The notes beneath the pieces were generated by a model. It was not told the origin of the DNA, did not search any database, and worked only from the letters and a program-made list of their open reading frames with translations. Positions 46,802-58,925 of a DNA stretch of 64,000 nucleotides are shown here, in pieces (positions within the stretch are counted from its first letter, which is position 1; every line of letters begins with the position of its first letter). A program made the position numbers and the translations under genes. Source of the DNA: Whalleya microplaca (lineage: Eukaryota; Ascomycota; Sordariomycetes; Xylariales; Xylariaceae); assembly GCA_022497155.1 (NCBI GenBank), contig MU385719.1, forward strand, positions 310,001 through 374,000, given 5' to 3'.

Positions 46802-48422
46802 CTGATACACCAACTCACATTGTCGTGGGAGCAAGTTAAGTATTGCTTGGAGAGAGATTTTGGATACCCCTACGTATATAGAGGCATGGTGCGGTATTGC
46901 GTCGACATTGGATATTACTGTGGCATTGGCATGGTTGCATAGCTGGCGGCTTAGCATTTGGTTATCGTAGTATACGTATTATCGATTTCTTATTGATAAC
47001 TTGAACTATTTTCCGTTGATATTAAGACTACGATACTATATTTATTCATGAAATTAAGAAGGACCATCTTGATATATACTTTTCAGAATCGCTCTATATC
47101 CCATTAGCAAGTCGTGCCCTCCCTTATCATTAACGGGTGTCTAGAAGCTCAGTTGGTATTTGCTCACGGTTTAAGCCGACGCTGTCTCGGGACAACAGAA
47201 ACCCCTTGTCCCGTCCTTACTGCCATCGTCAAGCCCGAAGAGCGACCTGGAAGAGTAGTCATAAGCCCAAATGGACCGGTGATTTGATTTCTTATCAGGG
47301 ATTACACGTAAGGGAGGAATGACTCCACAGATCGATAACACCGCTCGCTCGCTCACTCAAATCCGACCTTCGTGCTTACTGTAACCGGCCACGCCGATAA
47401 ATACCCCGTGGGCTGGCTAGCGCCATCGCTACCCCCAGACGACGGTGTTGCCGGTAAGGTGAGTGGCTGGATGATACGGTCGAGCTGCTTCTCAATGGCT
47501 TGGCCTCGGGTAAGTTGCCGTTGTCAATTGCGATGAATATATTCTTTGAAGGAGACGTATGTGAGCTACTAGTTAGACCATAGGTGGACAGAGTGACCAA
47601 TAATAATTCCAGTTACTGTCTCTCTGATATTGATTTGATGCTTCTTTCGTGTCATAAAGCAAGATGGTCAAGGGGTAAGATATCGTAGAATGAGAGTGTG
47701 TGCAGCTTGGTTGTCCATCAGCTTGATTGTTGTGGGGGTATTCAAAATGGGTGAATTTCCTCCTGTATAGAGTTGTTTGGAATTAGCGAAACAATACGGA
47801 CGTCTAGCCATTTACGATTTCGAATCTGCACAACTGCTCGCATTGATCATGGGTGTGAGTTGGCTAACCTTCTTATAGAACCTATAATCTATAATCAATC
47901 TGAAGAGTGCTCTCATGGGAGCACCTCATGCTCATCAGTTGCCGTTTCAAATAGATAACTATGAAAATCAAGGGGGTGCATTGCAGTATGAGGAAGCAAC
48001 CAATTGTGTGCGCAGCATTGAGGTTCATCATTTCGACGACCTATATAGGCTATAGATACATAGGGATAAGGCATATAGAGCATGAGCTGGGTTTGTATGT
48101 ATATCTTATCAAGTGCAACATGGTCAGCATATATTTATCGCAGTATTGATAAAATATGACATTGAATATAGAGCTTCCGAGTGTGATGAACATATTTGAT
48201 GGCGGTCATGCTGTAGGCAGCGAAGCTCGGTACTATACCGTTGAGTTATGTAAGGTAACAGGATGTTTATAATGGCGACTACGGGAATTCATAGGTTACT
48301 CCATCTATGTCCATTGTAGCGCGGCGATGATTGAGCGACTCAATGTTTAGTAACGAGGGTTAACGATTTACCAACTGGGGCTTGATAAGGCTATATATGT
48401 GAAAATAGGACTGAAAGATATC
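46802..48422. other. Gene-free interval
   Basis: 1.6 kb between the CLC gene and the 5S rRNA gene. An A-box-like AGCTCAGTTGGTA occurs near 47147 but has no matching B box. No coding sequence supported. Confidence 0.45.
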
Positions 48423-48541
48423 ACATACGACCATAGGATCTAGAAAACTCGGCATCCCGTCCGCTCTGCCCTAGATAAGCTAGATACCGCCGGATTAGTA
48501 GTTGGGTCGGTGACGACCAGCGAATCCCCGGTGTTGTATGT
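48423..48541 (+). rRNA. 5S ribosomal RNA
   Basis: 119 nt, beginning ACATACGACCATAGGATC and ending GTGTTGTATGT, so the 5' and 3' ends pair as the closing helix I. Internal landmarks of ascomycete 5S rRNA are present: CATCCCGTCCGCTCTGCC, the internal-promoter region TAGTAGTTGGGTCGGTGAC, and GACCAGCGAATCCCCGG. The GATCTAG and CTAGATA segments pair as helix III. A run of five T at the end (48541-48545) is a Pol III terminator, with another T run just after. It is a single gene in intergenic DNA, as expected for dispersed 5S genes in filamentous ascomycetes. The reverse strand has a short open frame that is only a shadow. Confidence 0.95.
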
Positions 48542-49615
48542 TTTTGCATTTTTTTCTCTTCTTTTGCCATCGACTGCGTTCTTCAGTGTTTGGGTAAACT
48601 CGCGTGGTGATTGTTGGCTGTTGAGCATTGCGGCCTTAAGCCTAGGCTCATAAGTGCAATCACGTAGGTCAATTTGTGCTTTTCACTATTGTCTAGCTAA
48701 CTCCCAACTTGTTGGCCTGAAAAAACGAGGAGGTTTTGTGAAACCCAGCTTCATTGGAAAACATTAAACATATTATACAGCAGTAAAATTAATAAGTACA
48801 AGGAAGCAGTCCTGTCATTGGTATATGATAAATCCAAACCTTATTCATAACCAGTCTTCTCTGATACCCCAAATCAGAGTAGTTATGAAGCCCAGCAGGG
48901 TGCTCAACGCCTGATAGCCCTTGCCACTTATGCTGTTTTGGCTACCGTAAGTTCTGTTTTCCTTCAAGCCAGTCTGCGATGAGTGTTGCCACCCTCTCTG
49001 GTCCCCTCATAGATCTAACCGAGCTATTGAAAGCGAATACAACGCCCAAATCCTTGATGATGTAGAGTTGAACACTTTATATCCAATAGCAATGGCCCGT
49101 TCCCGGGACAAGCTACCTGTGCGGCGAGGTGCCAGGCATCGATCTAGGCAGTGCTAGGCGCATGCTCAAGCACACGAAGTGCGACGATGGAGTAGTTGAT
49201 CCAATAGCCACTACTCTATTCGGCGAATTCCCACTTTCCAACTATGAGTCGGCCTAATTTTAATATAAGGCGAGTTGCCGAAACTCTCTGGAAGAGCAGC
49301 TAGTCGACTCTTGACGTGACTTTCTGATTCTTCATAGTCGGGGCTAGTGGCGCCTTGGTAAGTGTGCCCCTGCTCAGCCCGACTATCGAAATCGGTAGAG
49401 GTCGAGGTAAACCAGCTCTTGGAGTCAAAGAGGGTTGAGTATTGGTCTCAAGGAGATCGGCAAAGGGATGGTGGGCTGGAAAAGGTATGACCTAAGCTAT
49501 AGAGCTAGGTTGCTATTTTCTTGTGGGTGGTTAGACAACAGTCTCCTAGGAATAGCGATAACTCGTAACTTACCACTACTATCGTATAAAACCCCCACAA
49601 AGTCTAGTCTAGCGA
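48542..49615. other. Gene-free interval
   Basis: 1.07 kb between the 5S gene and the DUF4419 gene; T-rich just after the 5S gene. Nothing else supportable seen. Confidence 0.45.
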
Positions 49616-50722
49616 TCATGTCTTGTACATGAACCATCCGACCTCAGGCTGAATGGTGTCATTGCCGGTGGCTCTTTGCAACTGCACGCCATCAAGGTGA
49701 GTCGTTTCTTTGGGCCTGGATGCTTTAATGGCCATTGATCCGGCCACCATCTCCGTAGATATCGCAAGGCCGTCGTTCAATAGTGTTACCGGTACCTTAG
49801 TGAAGCCACTAGGCAGTTGGCTTCTCGTCAGTCTGACTTGTTCGCCCGGTCTTGATCCATGCAGACATCGACCACCCTCGTCCCAGAAACAGAACGCGGT
49901 TATCCACCCAGAGTAGGTGACGGAGCCGCTGCCGTTGGGTACGTGCTCGTCACAGATCCCTTGCCAGAATCTCCTTACGGCCTGGCTTTCTGGTTGTCTA
50001 AAGGTGGCCACGAACCCGTCCAAGACCGGTTGCAATAATCGAAGCCACCGGTTCGGTTCGGAGCCGAAGGTCGATAGTCGTTCTGCTCGCTCGCGTATCT
50101 TGAGCCAGTCGCTCTCCTCGCCCAGCAAGGTCACCGACGGTATCCCACATCGCGTCCCCCAGCTATACGTGAAGTACTTCTGCATGGCCCCCATAAATAT
50201 AACACTGGCGACGGTCTGATCTACTTTCGTCGTCGTTGTGAACGCAGGTTGGATCCACTCCCGTAATTCCTCATCCCTTATGTTCTCCTGCATAAGTTTT
50301 GTCATGGAGAACGCCATCTTCCCGTGGTCGACGTTATCAAGATCCACCTCAAGATGAAGCTCCCGCTGTCCACAATGATCACAGAATCGCTTCCGCAAGT
50401 CTTCGGAGTGCGCATTGACGAATGCGCTGAACTGCATCAGTATAGCGAACCACACGTCCTCCGGTCGTATCACCAGGCAGTGGTGCTCGTTGTACGCCTC
50501 CATGCAGGCATGGACGAAGCCATTCTTGGCCGCATACACATTGTCCTTCCTCTGCAGCCCCGTGAACGAACTCTGCACTAGCTGTCTGGCTCGCGGCGGG
50601 CTCGTCCTCGAGTCGTCGGTCAGGGTATAGTGCAGCAATATATCCGGCGAAGAACCATGTCTGTATCGGCGACCTGCCCAGGATCTCGACCCGTGATCTG
50701 ACGGCCTGACTGTTACTGGCAT
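49616..50722 (-). CDS. DUF4419-family protein
   Basis: Single exon, 368 residues from the first ATG (MPVTVRPSD) at 50722. The sequence fits the DUF4419 family: KNGFVHACMEAYNEHHCLVI followed by RPEDVWFAILMQFSAFVNAH at about residues 66-105, then IRDEELREWIQPAFTTTT, FMGAMQKYFTYSWGTRCGIP, and GSVTYSGWITAFCFWDEGG near residue 275. The biochemical role of this family is unknown; members occur in fungi, slime moulds and some bacteria. No signal peptide or membrane segment. It is flanked by gene-poor DNA on both sides, so context gives no hint of function. Confidence 0.8.
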   Translation of the reverse strand: MPVTVRPSDHGSRSWAGRRYRHGSSPDILLHYTLTDDSRTSPPRARQLVQSSFTGLQRKDNVYAAKNGFVHACMEAYNEHHCLVIRPEDVWFAILMQFSAFVNAHSEDLRKRFCDHCGQRELHLEVDLDNVDHGKMAFSMTKLMQENIRDEELREWIQPAFTTTTKVDQTVASVIFMGAMQKYFTYSWGTRCGIPSVTLLGEESDWLKIRERAERLSTFGSEPNRWLRLLQPVLDGFVATFRQPESQAVRRFWQGICDEHVPNGSGSVTYSGWITAFCFWDEGGRCLHGSRPGEQVRLTRSQLPSGFTKVPVTLLNDGLAISTEMVAGSMAIKASRPKETTHLDGVQLQRATGNDTIQPEVGWFMYKT

Positions 50723-51777
50723 CTCAGGCAAACTTGCCACGGAAGAAATGAGAGAACGTCGTTATACCTACGGGGCGCGAGACGACGGCCAGCGTCATCC
50801 TTTCTATGGGAAATGAGTAGAGAGCGTGAACCCACCCCCCGGCTGAAATACCAGATACGAACGGACCGCTCCTCCGCACATGCCCATTTACGCGCACACC
50901 TCCAGGATTAGCAGTCGAGCCGAATTAGGCACGGTAGGGAGGGAGGGGATGTACGACGATGTGCAGAATGGTCAATTGGCCCAGAGCCGAGTTCCGACCA
51001 CCGCCAAGCCGCGGTCTAAGCCCTATCCGCTTACCGAAACGTGGTGTAGGTCACGCTAGATGAGGCGCGGATTTGCACAGGTCGCATGGGGATGCATGTC
51101 TTGACACCGAAGCAAGCCGCCGCTACGACCGTCTCACTGCCGAGTACTTCAACGTGAGAGGGCCATGCGCTCGGTGAGGAAATTGGGGACGCCGTCCTTT
51201 AAATAAAATTTGGGTTCATGAACGGCTCGGGATCTAGACGATGGAGCTATGGGAGCTGAGTTCCCCATTCGACCGAGGCAGCAAGTATGTAAGAGCCCAG
51301 CCAGCTACCTAGGTGCTACTAGACTATCTGCCCCGAAGATACCTACTGGATGCGTATGGTGTTATCTTGACCGATGATCCCGTGCTTGAAGAGGGAGTGC
51401 CGGTTCCCCCTAAAGAGGCCGTCGACTGTTTTCCTACACACCAGAACTTGGTCATCACTTATGAAAGCGGCTTCGGTATATAAAATCTGCAACGTTGCCG
51501 TCCGCCGGGACGCCAGCAAGCCAGCCACGTGCTGATCATGCTTTTATTAAGTGGTTTTCTGCAAAGCTACGTAGTTACTTGCTTCTTTTGTATCTACCTA
51601 CGGCCATGCGAGGTGCAACGAATTAGCTCATGGCTCCGATCTATAGCTGGGAACCTCCTGGGGGCTCTCAAACAAGAAAGAGCTTATTTAAGCCTCTCGG
51701 GTCACGGTGTCCTCTGGTCCCTACATGGCCACCACGTGGTTGACGATGTCGGCAGATTACTGTAGTAGATCACGTCA
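50723..51777. other. Gene-free interval
   Basis: 1.06 kb holding the DUF4419 promoter and the 3' flank of the DUF924 gene. No coding stretch or repeat supported. Confidence 0.45.
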
Positions 51778-52485
51778 TTAAAAGCCACCCGGGTTTTCAT
51801 CGAGGAACTTGATTTCCTCGTCGGTGGATTCGCGGCCCAGCCAAGCGTTCCTCTTAGGAAATCGTCCCAACTGTGCAATGCAGTCCCGATGCCGCTTCAT
51901 GAAGGATGGGGACGTATCCAGGAACTTCCTCTCAGGCGCGTCTGGCGGACATGACCCCAACAGGTTCTCCGCCAGGGCGACGGCAGCCACCTGGGAGAGT
52001 AAGTCCTCCGCATGGAGAAGCGGCAGGTAGAAGAAAAGCCGATGGAAGAGAGTTCCTCCAGGCACCGAGGTGATTTGCCGGTCGTATTCCTTCGAGATAG
52101 CCCTTGTCGCGATGCACTGGGCGTGCTTATCGGATGTGAACGATTCGCCAGAGCCTCTGAAGATGTTACGCGGGAACTGGTCGAGTAAGATAAGTAGCGC
52201 AAGAGTACCTTGTGGAGTAGTCGACCATGTGTCGTCGAATTTGGATGCTCGAGCCTCCTTGACCATGCCAGTGAACTGGACACGAATCTTCCTGTCGAGC
52301 TCTTCCGTGCTCTCCTCGAACCAAGTCGCCGGCGAAAGCCCGAACCAAAAGTCTAGAATCTGGTTGATACGTAGATCCATCTTGTTAGATAGAGAAGATA
52401 CGAGAGCCCTTGCATGAAGGCACGCCGGCCTAGGCCGGATGAACAACGTCGGCCGAAGCAATGCAGTGTGAATTGATACCCTCAT
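51778..52485 (-). CDS. DUF924-family protein, possibly mitochondrial
   Basis: Single exon, 235 residues from ATG at 52485. From residue 36 (MDLRINQILDFWFG) it matches the DUF924 family: WF at about 55, LALLILLDQFPRNIFRG at 93-109, then HRLFFYLPLLHAEDL and FMKRHRDCIAQLGRFPKRNAWLGR near the C-terminus, with TDEEIKFLDENPGGF at the end. The biochemical function is not established; the fold is a TPR-like helical bundle. The 35 residues before Met36 are rich in Arg, Leu and Ser with no acidic residue, as in mitochondrial presequences. Starting at 52380 would remove them, so dual targeting by alternative starts is possible. Confidence 0.82.
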   Translation of the reverse strand: MRVSIHTALLRPTLFIRPRPACLHARALVSSLSNKMDLRINQILDFWFGLSPATWFEESTEELDRKIRVQFTGMVKEARASKFDDTWSTTPQGTLALLILLDQFPRNIFRGSGESFTSDKHAQCIATRAISKEYDRQITSVPGGTLFHRLFFYLPLLHAEDLLSQVAAVALAENLLGSCPPDAPERKFLDTSPSFMKRHRDCIAQLGRFPKRNAWLGRESTDEEIKFLDENPGGF

Positions 52486-53376
52486 AATTGTTACGTTAGA
52501 ATAGCCTTTAGCGCATGTGAAAGCGCCCTGTCGCGAACCAAAAAGACACTGCAGATTTTCCGAGGCAGGGGTGAGTAGTACATAGCTGAGGTAAATATCA
52601 CTCCTCATGATTTGCACAAGGATCACTAGTGAGGTATATTATTGGACCCTACATACAATAGTCTATTGTGGTGGAAAAACTTAAATCTGGAGGCCGTAGC
52701 TGGGAGCTTCCAATAGTCACAACAGGGAGCCGGATTCTTCACGTTGTACACGGGCGAGGAGCCGCGAGATCCGATGCCTCGCATTGGATACAAAAGAAAG
52801 ACCGATTCGGTCTCAGATATTACACCCTAAGACTCCATCGGACCGACAAGTTGTCTCACGGAATTACTCTGATTCAGCCGAATGGGATATAAGATAACGT
52901 AAGTTCAATATATTCGGACTCCATCGCTTCCTACCGAAGGCTCCGTCACCACCGTTGATTATGTAAATGCGCCGATGTTTTAGCAAAGACGTAGTAGGAG
53001 TTACGTATCAGAGCGGTGACGGAATGAAATTCTTACGGCATCTAATTAGGCACCGGTGTTGGAAGAAGCAGATCTCGCATCATTAAGATACATATGCGTC
53101 CGACCCGCACCTCGGTACCGTGACTGCGGTACCGTAGTCCTATTCCGCATCTCGGTCTGTCTACAATCGTGTGATAGTGTTACCTACGGCCGAACGTGAT
53201 CCGAAAAATCCAATAAAAGGATGCTGAAGTATATTGAAGACCAACAACACCGGCGACATAGCCACTCTGAACTCAACTTCTCATTATGAAGTGGATATAT
53301 TAACGGGTATAGACGGAGTTATTGCACAGCCAGAACTTCCAGGATCCGGTCTTCGTCCTACCGACTAGAAACCCAA
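52486..53376. other. Gene-free interval
   Basis: 0.9 kb between two minus-strand genes. No coding sequence or RNA gene supported. Confidence 0.45.
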
Positions 53377-56300
53377 CTATACACCAGTCCACTTCCCAAA
53401 CTTCTTGTAATCGGTAAACATCTGCCTAAAGACAGCGCGCCCGTTCGCATCCAGCGACTCGTTTAGAACCCTCCTATACCCCTGAGGCGTGATATCTAAG
53501 ATTGCGTGAACACCTGGCTCAAGCGCCTTCCTGATATCACGGAGCACATTCACCTCGAGCTGCAGCTTGATGTACAGTTCTAAGATGGTAAACATGTCCT
53601 GACCCGCGGCACGCTTTGCTGCGTCTGTTGCAGAGTCCAAACCATTCGAACGGCCGCGTGCCACAGAGGCCGCACTCGGTTCACATATTAGTGTGAGTAG
53701 TCGAGTAAAGCGCTCCGCATGCCTCGCCTGCAGACGCGATATCAGCCACGGGGGTTCGGAGCGGGATGACCGATCTGTTGCGAAGGAACTAGGATCAGCC
53801 AGCAAGGTACCCAGGAGTGACTGCAAGGCAACGATGAGGACTGGGAAATGTCCTCTCAGCCGAAGCCTGTGCCGTTTGAGCACGACTGCTACAAGCTTAT
53901 ATAACTTATCGTATATCTCACCCGCTGCTTTAGCCTCTTCGATCTTAGGACCCCTTGATGAACACACATCTACAATAGTGCTCAAAGTCGTCTCTATGCT
54001 GAACTGAGTCATCGAATTGGCATGTTTCTCGAGCAGTAACAACAAAATGTCAGAGATGTGCTTGAAATGGCGAAGCGAATCGCTTCGACTTAGTAGAGGG
54101 ATGAGTTGCTCATGTAGAGCTGCAAAATCGAGGACCTGTTCCTCATTCTGAGATGGAGAGATATGTGAACCTAAAGCACCATTAGATATCTTGTCTATGA
54201 ATCCGTAATCTTACAAGTTCACTTACCTTGTTGCAACTCAACCAGTTTTCTGACAGCTAGTAGGGGTCCAATAGGCCCAGAAGTTAGCTTACTGCCGCTG
54301 ACCAACTCTTTAAGCAACTGATGGATAGTGTCACGATTGCTAGCATGGGAAAAGGCGGCGACCAAGTCGTATATCAAGTCTTCGTCAACTTTTGTAGTTG
54401 CCTGCCCCAGTTGCAAGGAGAAAGTCTTCACGTTATATCGATCTCGGAAATTTCTGACGAGAAATGTCCTTAATTTCCACACAATATCAAGCTCCCTAGA
54501 CACATATGCCGTGCTTATGGCATCCAATTGACGGAGGGCCTTATTTGGGAGTTTGATAGATCTTCCTGGGCGGGTTTCGCGAACACATGCAGCTGCGCTC
54601 ATGGTCACAGAAAGTAGAAGCAACTTCGTATCATCTTCCGCAAAAGCCGCTGGATCCTCACTCTCGGAAGTGAATTCAGAGAGACTCCTTTGCATCATTT
54701 CATCAAGTTTCTGTATGATTTCTTCGAGATTAATGACAGAGCTGTATGATTTAGTGGATGGTGCGTTGTTGAGTGCAAATACTAAGCCTTTCATTAAAAG
54801 TATTTGAGCAGTGGTGTCTTCTGGCTTTTTTGTCTCCAATTTCTTCGCAAAACTGGAAGCCTGGGCCAAATAGGCTCGTGAAGGCCCTTCAACGTTGGCA
54901 ACCATATGTCTAAGTCCCGTCAGCTTCAAAAGACATATAAACAACAGGTCACACCACTAACCTCAGAACCAACTCTACAAGTTTCTCAACAAAAGGAAGA
55001 AGGGTCTTGTCATGTTTTATTATACTTAACGAGATATGAACAAGATCGTCAAACTCCATACTCTAAAAATCTCATTAGCTATAATGGTTGAAACACGCAT
55101 AATATTAATGCCTTACCTCGTAAAACGTAGGCTGTTGATTTATCCTGATTAACAATCTCAACACAGTCGCGGCATACTGCGAGTCCTGTAGTGCGTGGGT
55201 AGTTATTACGGATCGCCACTTCTTCCAGGACGACATAATACGCTTACGGCGTCCCTTCGTAAAGGCCTCCGAAGGGAAGTCCAAAAGAATCGAAAGAACA
55301 GAAAGACTCTCCGGCCGTACCCAACCTGATTGATCATCGTTGCTGTCGAGGACATTCAGGGGCTGTGATATGAGGGCGTCGATCAACGTTTCTTCATCCT
55401 TGACGTCAAAGTTGTGTAGAAGAAGTTGAAGAGGATTGTGGCGTTGCAATTCATCTTTGGCTGCGAGTTGCTGTCCAACGTGCCAGAAGAGATTGGCGAT
55501 AAGGTCCGACACACCGTTTGCTTCCTGCTTTGGTAATTCTGCGAGTTTTGGCACGCGGCGGAACACGAGGTTTATATAGTGCTCAAAAGCGTGCGGGTTG
55601 CCATCAGTCCTAATCGCAGAGATCAACCTTTCAAGGAATGAGCATGTCAGCTTGGCTATGTCTGTCTCGTGTTTACCTCCGGGGTAATTAGCTAGCCAGA
55701 GATGGAGACAGCAACTAAATGCTGCAAAGGTCTCGGGATCGGATAAAGAAGCTTTCTTGATAATCTTTTTCATGTCAGACTTGATCTCCCCCCAAAGTCG
55801 GTAGATGTCATCAGATGTCTCCCAGGAAGCCATGCGGCTGGAAATACGCCATCGAAGCGATAATACATCTGGCGAAACGCCCTCGTAGGTTTTACCGTCA
55901 TACACCATGGAGAAAATCTTCGAGTCAACACTCTGGATGAAGTCTTCTTCGGTGATGCCTCCACAGATCCCGTCGAGGACGACCAAAAGTGCGCCACGAT
56001 TATCACTCGATGAGTCTAGGCGCTCTAGAACACGCAATAGTTGCGTGCTAGTCAATGCGCTTTGCAAGATATTGCCGAGTTGTTGTCGGATCTTAGGATC
56101 GAACCATATTGTTTGATTCAATGAATGCTCTGGGCTCTTGCAAAGCAATTCGTACCATTTTTGAATAAATCCTGAAAGATCCCGTGCTTTTGCAAATGCC
56201 GTTTCCAGTGGCATAATGATCTTGGTAACAATTTCATCCCTGGTCTTGGAGTCTTCTTCCTTTTGGGAGCTGATTCTGCTGAAGACGTCTTCTATTATGT

Positions 56301-57696
56301 TCTCGTCCATAAGGAAAACGTCGGCATCGCAACTGACGACCTTGGAAATCAAGCTCCAGTCCGTCTCGTCTGACCCAAGAGTATTCTCTCTGGTTATAGC
56401 ACGGAGCGTTGCCGTGCTTGGAACGGAACTAGTGTCAATGGCTATATCTAGAAGTCGAACTAGGATGTCATTTGGAGCCACGGGTTCTAGTGGCTTGATA
56501 ACTTCAAGCAGGACCCGAAAGACACCTTGGATCCAGAACGAGTGCTCGGCCTTCGATTTTGGATCACTTGGGTCGCGAGGAGATCTTGCTGCAACATCCC
56601 ACAGGATGATTACGGATCCGGTCAGGTTCCTCCCCGCAACATTTAACGCGGTCCGTAATACCTCGACGTCCTCGTCGATGATATACTTCTGCCGCGTAGG
56701 ACGGATGAAACACGTGCTTAGGAACTGCTCAAGCTGTCGAACCCATAGATCTCTGACTGTATTGCTAGCCGCTACAGGCGCGGTCCCAGCTATGCCTTTG
56801 ACCCTCGAAATAATCGAAGATACGGGCTCGTAGAGATGTCTGGCGAATTCAAGATTATCTTCCTTGTTGTGAAGGCGAAGATTCCAGATGGCGGTTAGAA
56901 TCCCGACCCACGATGCTTGGTCCTGGCCAATACCATGCTCAAGAACGCTAAGTGAGCGATCACAGATCAGGAGTAATCTGGCGGTTACGTCTCGCGACTC
57001 ATCGCTAGAGGAGGAGAAAAGCGACTTGATATGTTCAGCTCCGACCCGTTTCTCTGGTGCGCCAGTTGCTGCGAGGTGTTCTCCTTGATCAAGGAGACTG
57101 CCCAGAGCTCTAAATACCTCTGTCGCTGACTTGATGCATCCTTCAGGGGTGCGAAGTTGATCGATACCGGTTGGAAATGCGTCGTCTCTCTTTCTCTTTC
57201 GAGTTCCATTTGCGCTCTCGTCACCTGTGTCAACTCCATTGATGTCCTCTGATATCCCAGGCGGTCTTCTTTGTGCTCGATTAACGTCTTCAAGTGTCTG
57301 ATGTAAGATTGATATGAATCGAAGATAGGCCAGCGATCGCCCCAAGCTTTGCGGCGGGATTTGGGGAATGATATGGCTTATAATGGTCCACGAAAGAGGG
57401 TATCGTCGGGCTAATTCGGCACCCTCTGCATTACCACTCATCTGTTTGAATAGCCATCGCAAGACACTTTCTTCGACGCCATGAAGTCTCGTGTTTTTCG
57501 CAGCCGCAAGGAGTAGCCAGAGTTTGTTGACCTTGTCTGGAAAGGCGAGTGTCGCATCTTCGTCGAGGGACCGAACGAAACGTATAAGAGCTAGTCGCCG
57601 CGACTAAACTTTGATATCAGTATTCAATTGGCAGCACCAATGGTCGCGTCAATGGCTTATTGCATGACTTACAGAAGACTCATCATCCGCACCCAT
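53377..57696 (-). CDS. URB2: Urb2/Npa2 homologue, ribosome biogenesis
   Basis: Five exons (57696-57673, 57603-55117, 55062-54962, 54909-54227, 54170-53377), introns of 69, 54, 52 and 56 bp, all joining in phase to 1,362 residues. The first exon codes only eight residues (MGADDESS). The body is a long helical-repeat protein. The last ~250 residues match the Urb2/Npa2 C-terminal domain: LLEKHANSMTQFSIE, GHFPVLIVALQSLL, FTRLLTLICEPS, and an end of FRQMFTDYKKFGKWTGV. Urb2 works in the nucleolus in early pre-60S assembly and 27S pre-rRNA processing. Yeast Urb2 is near 1,170 residues, so this one is somewhat longer, as usual in filamentous fungi. Head-to-head with MIC10. Confidence 0.92.
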
Positions 57697-58084
57697 TGCA
57701 GCAGCTGGTTACCTAACAATTCGCATAGCTACGTGCAGATGTAGTCCTGTCCATATTATTAGTTCAAGCCGGCAACCTTTTTTTCCTAGGAAGCTCCCCG
57801 CGATCTCCAAAAGTTGTCAAAATTCTGCCGCCGACGCTAACCCGCGCCCGTCCGATGTCTTCACCGCCTTCGGGTCCCACCGTCACCAAGCAGAGAGCTC
57901 TCCGTTCCAGCTCTCGTGCCGACACGGAAACATTTGGGCACTTGGTTAATTATTTCACCTTAAAGTGACGACAACTCTACCCCTACCCCTGCGAAGACGT
58001 CTAATCCGCCAGGTATGAATTGTCGAAGCTGGAGCAAGCCCAATTGGAGCTAATTGGGCTTTTTTTTGTATAGTGCCTTTCACC
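57697..58084. promoter_or_regulatory. Short divergent promoter between URB2 and MIC10
   Basis: 388 bp separate the two start codons, which face away from each other, so the region must hold both promoters. It contains a CAATTGGAGCTAATTGGG near-palindrome around 58032-58050 with CCAAT-like ATTGG cores on one strand. TATA boxes are not evident. Confidence 0.6.
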
Positions 58085-58438
58085 ATGTCAGAGACGTCGG
58101 TTCCTGCGCCGCCCAGCGCGGCCTCGAGGCCCGTGAGCGAGGCACTTTTGAACGAGAAGGTACCCAATGCGCCCTGCCCTCTAACAGACCAACTAACCAA
58201 CCCGCCAATATTCTACTGCTATTTACTAACCAAATCTTCACAGTGGGACCGCTGCATCTCCAACATGCTCATAAAATCCACCCTGGGTCTCGGTTTCGGC
58301 GTCGTTTTCTCAGTCCTCCTGTTCCGAAGAAGAGCGTGGCCGGCGTTTGTGGGAGTGGGCTTTGGCGCCGGCAGGGCCTACGAGGAGTGCAACTGGAGTC
58401 TGAAACAGGCGTCAAGGGATCTAAAGAAGAGAGCATGA
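58085..58438 (+). CDS. MIC10: MICOS complex subunit Mic10
   Basis: Exons 58085-58159 and 58244-58438 (84-bp intron, phase 0) encode 89 residues, the usual Mic10 size. The second exon opens WDRCISNMLIK, then a membrane hairpin with the glycine motifs that let Mic10 oligomerise: GLGFG in the first helix (about residues 40-44) and GVGFGAG in the second (62-68). A short RRR positive loop lies between them. A C-terminal YEECNWSLKQ segment and Lys-rich end follow. Mic10 bends the inner mitochondrial membrane at cristae junctions. Confidence 0.93.
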   Translation: MSETSVPAPPSAASRPVSEALLNEKVPNAPCPLTDQLTNPPIFYCYLLTKSSQWDRCISNMLIKSTLGLGFGVVFSVLLFRRRAWPAFVGVGFGAGRAYEECNWSLKQASRDLKKRA

Positions 58439-58925
58439 GAGCGCATTGAGTGGCAGCTCTAGGAGGACCTCTATTTCTCAACCTGAAAAAAAGCCCCACG
58501 TTGGCGAGCGATATTTCAACTGTATAACAGCACCAGCACGATAGACGGCCACCTGAAGACGGAGACGGTCATAATTACAACGTGTTCATTCCCAGAGCTG
58601 GACTTGTCAGCGCATAAAGGAAGGTAGTGTTGAATGAACTGTGGTATCCGGGATGCTCTGTACCTATACCAACCGCTCTAAGGAGAAAGTGTATACATGT
58701 AACAAACAGTTTTTAAACTTAAAAAGTTACCCGAACAGCTCCCGGCTATCTAACATGTGACTTGATTTCCCGTATCCCGGTGTTGTATTGACTACTACAC
58801 ACAGTTTCCTGGGGGTTCATCCTCAATGTCTACGGATCCCAAAAACAGGCGGAAGATGCGCCGGCGATTTCTCTTGCGCTGGACCTTCAATTGCTCTTCA
58901 TGGCAGATTGCGCATCCTCTGTCCG
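58439..58925. other. Convergent intergenic region
   Basis: 487 bp between the 3' ends of MIC10 (+) and the membrane-protein gene (-). Nothing further seen. Confidence 0.5.

Noticed and set aside
47140..47220. AGCTCAGTTGGTA, resembling a tRNA D-arm
   Set aside because: No GGTTCGA-type B box within tRNA distance and no acceptor stem.
48440..48628. Minus-strand open frame ending in DPTTNPAVSSLSRAERTGCRVF
   Set aside because: It is the reverse complement of the 5S rRNA gene.
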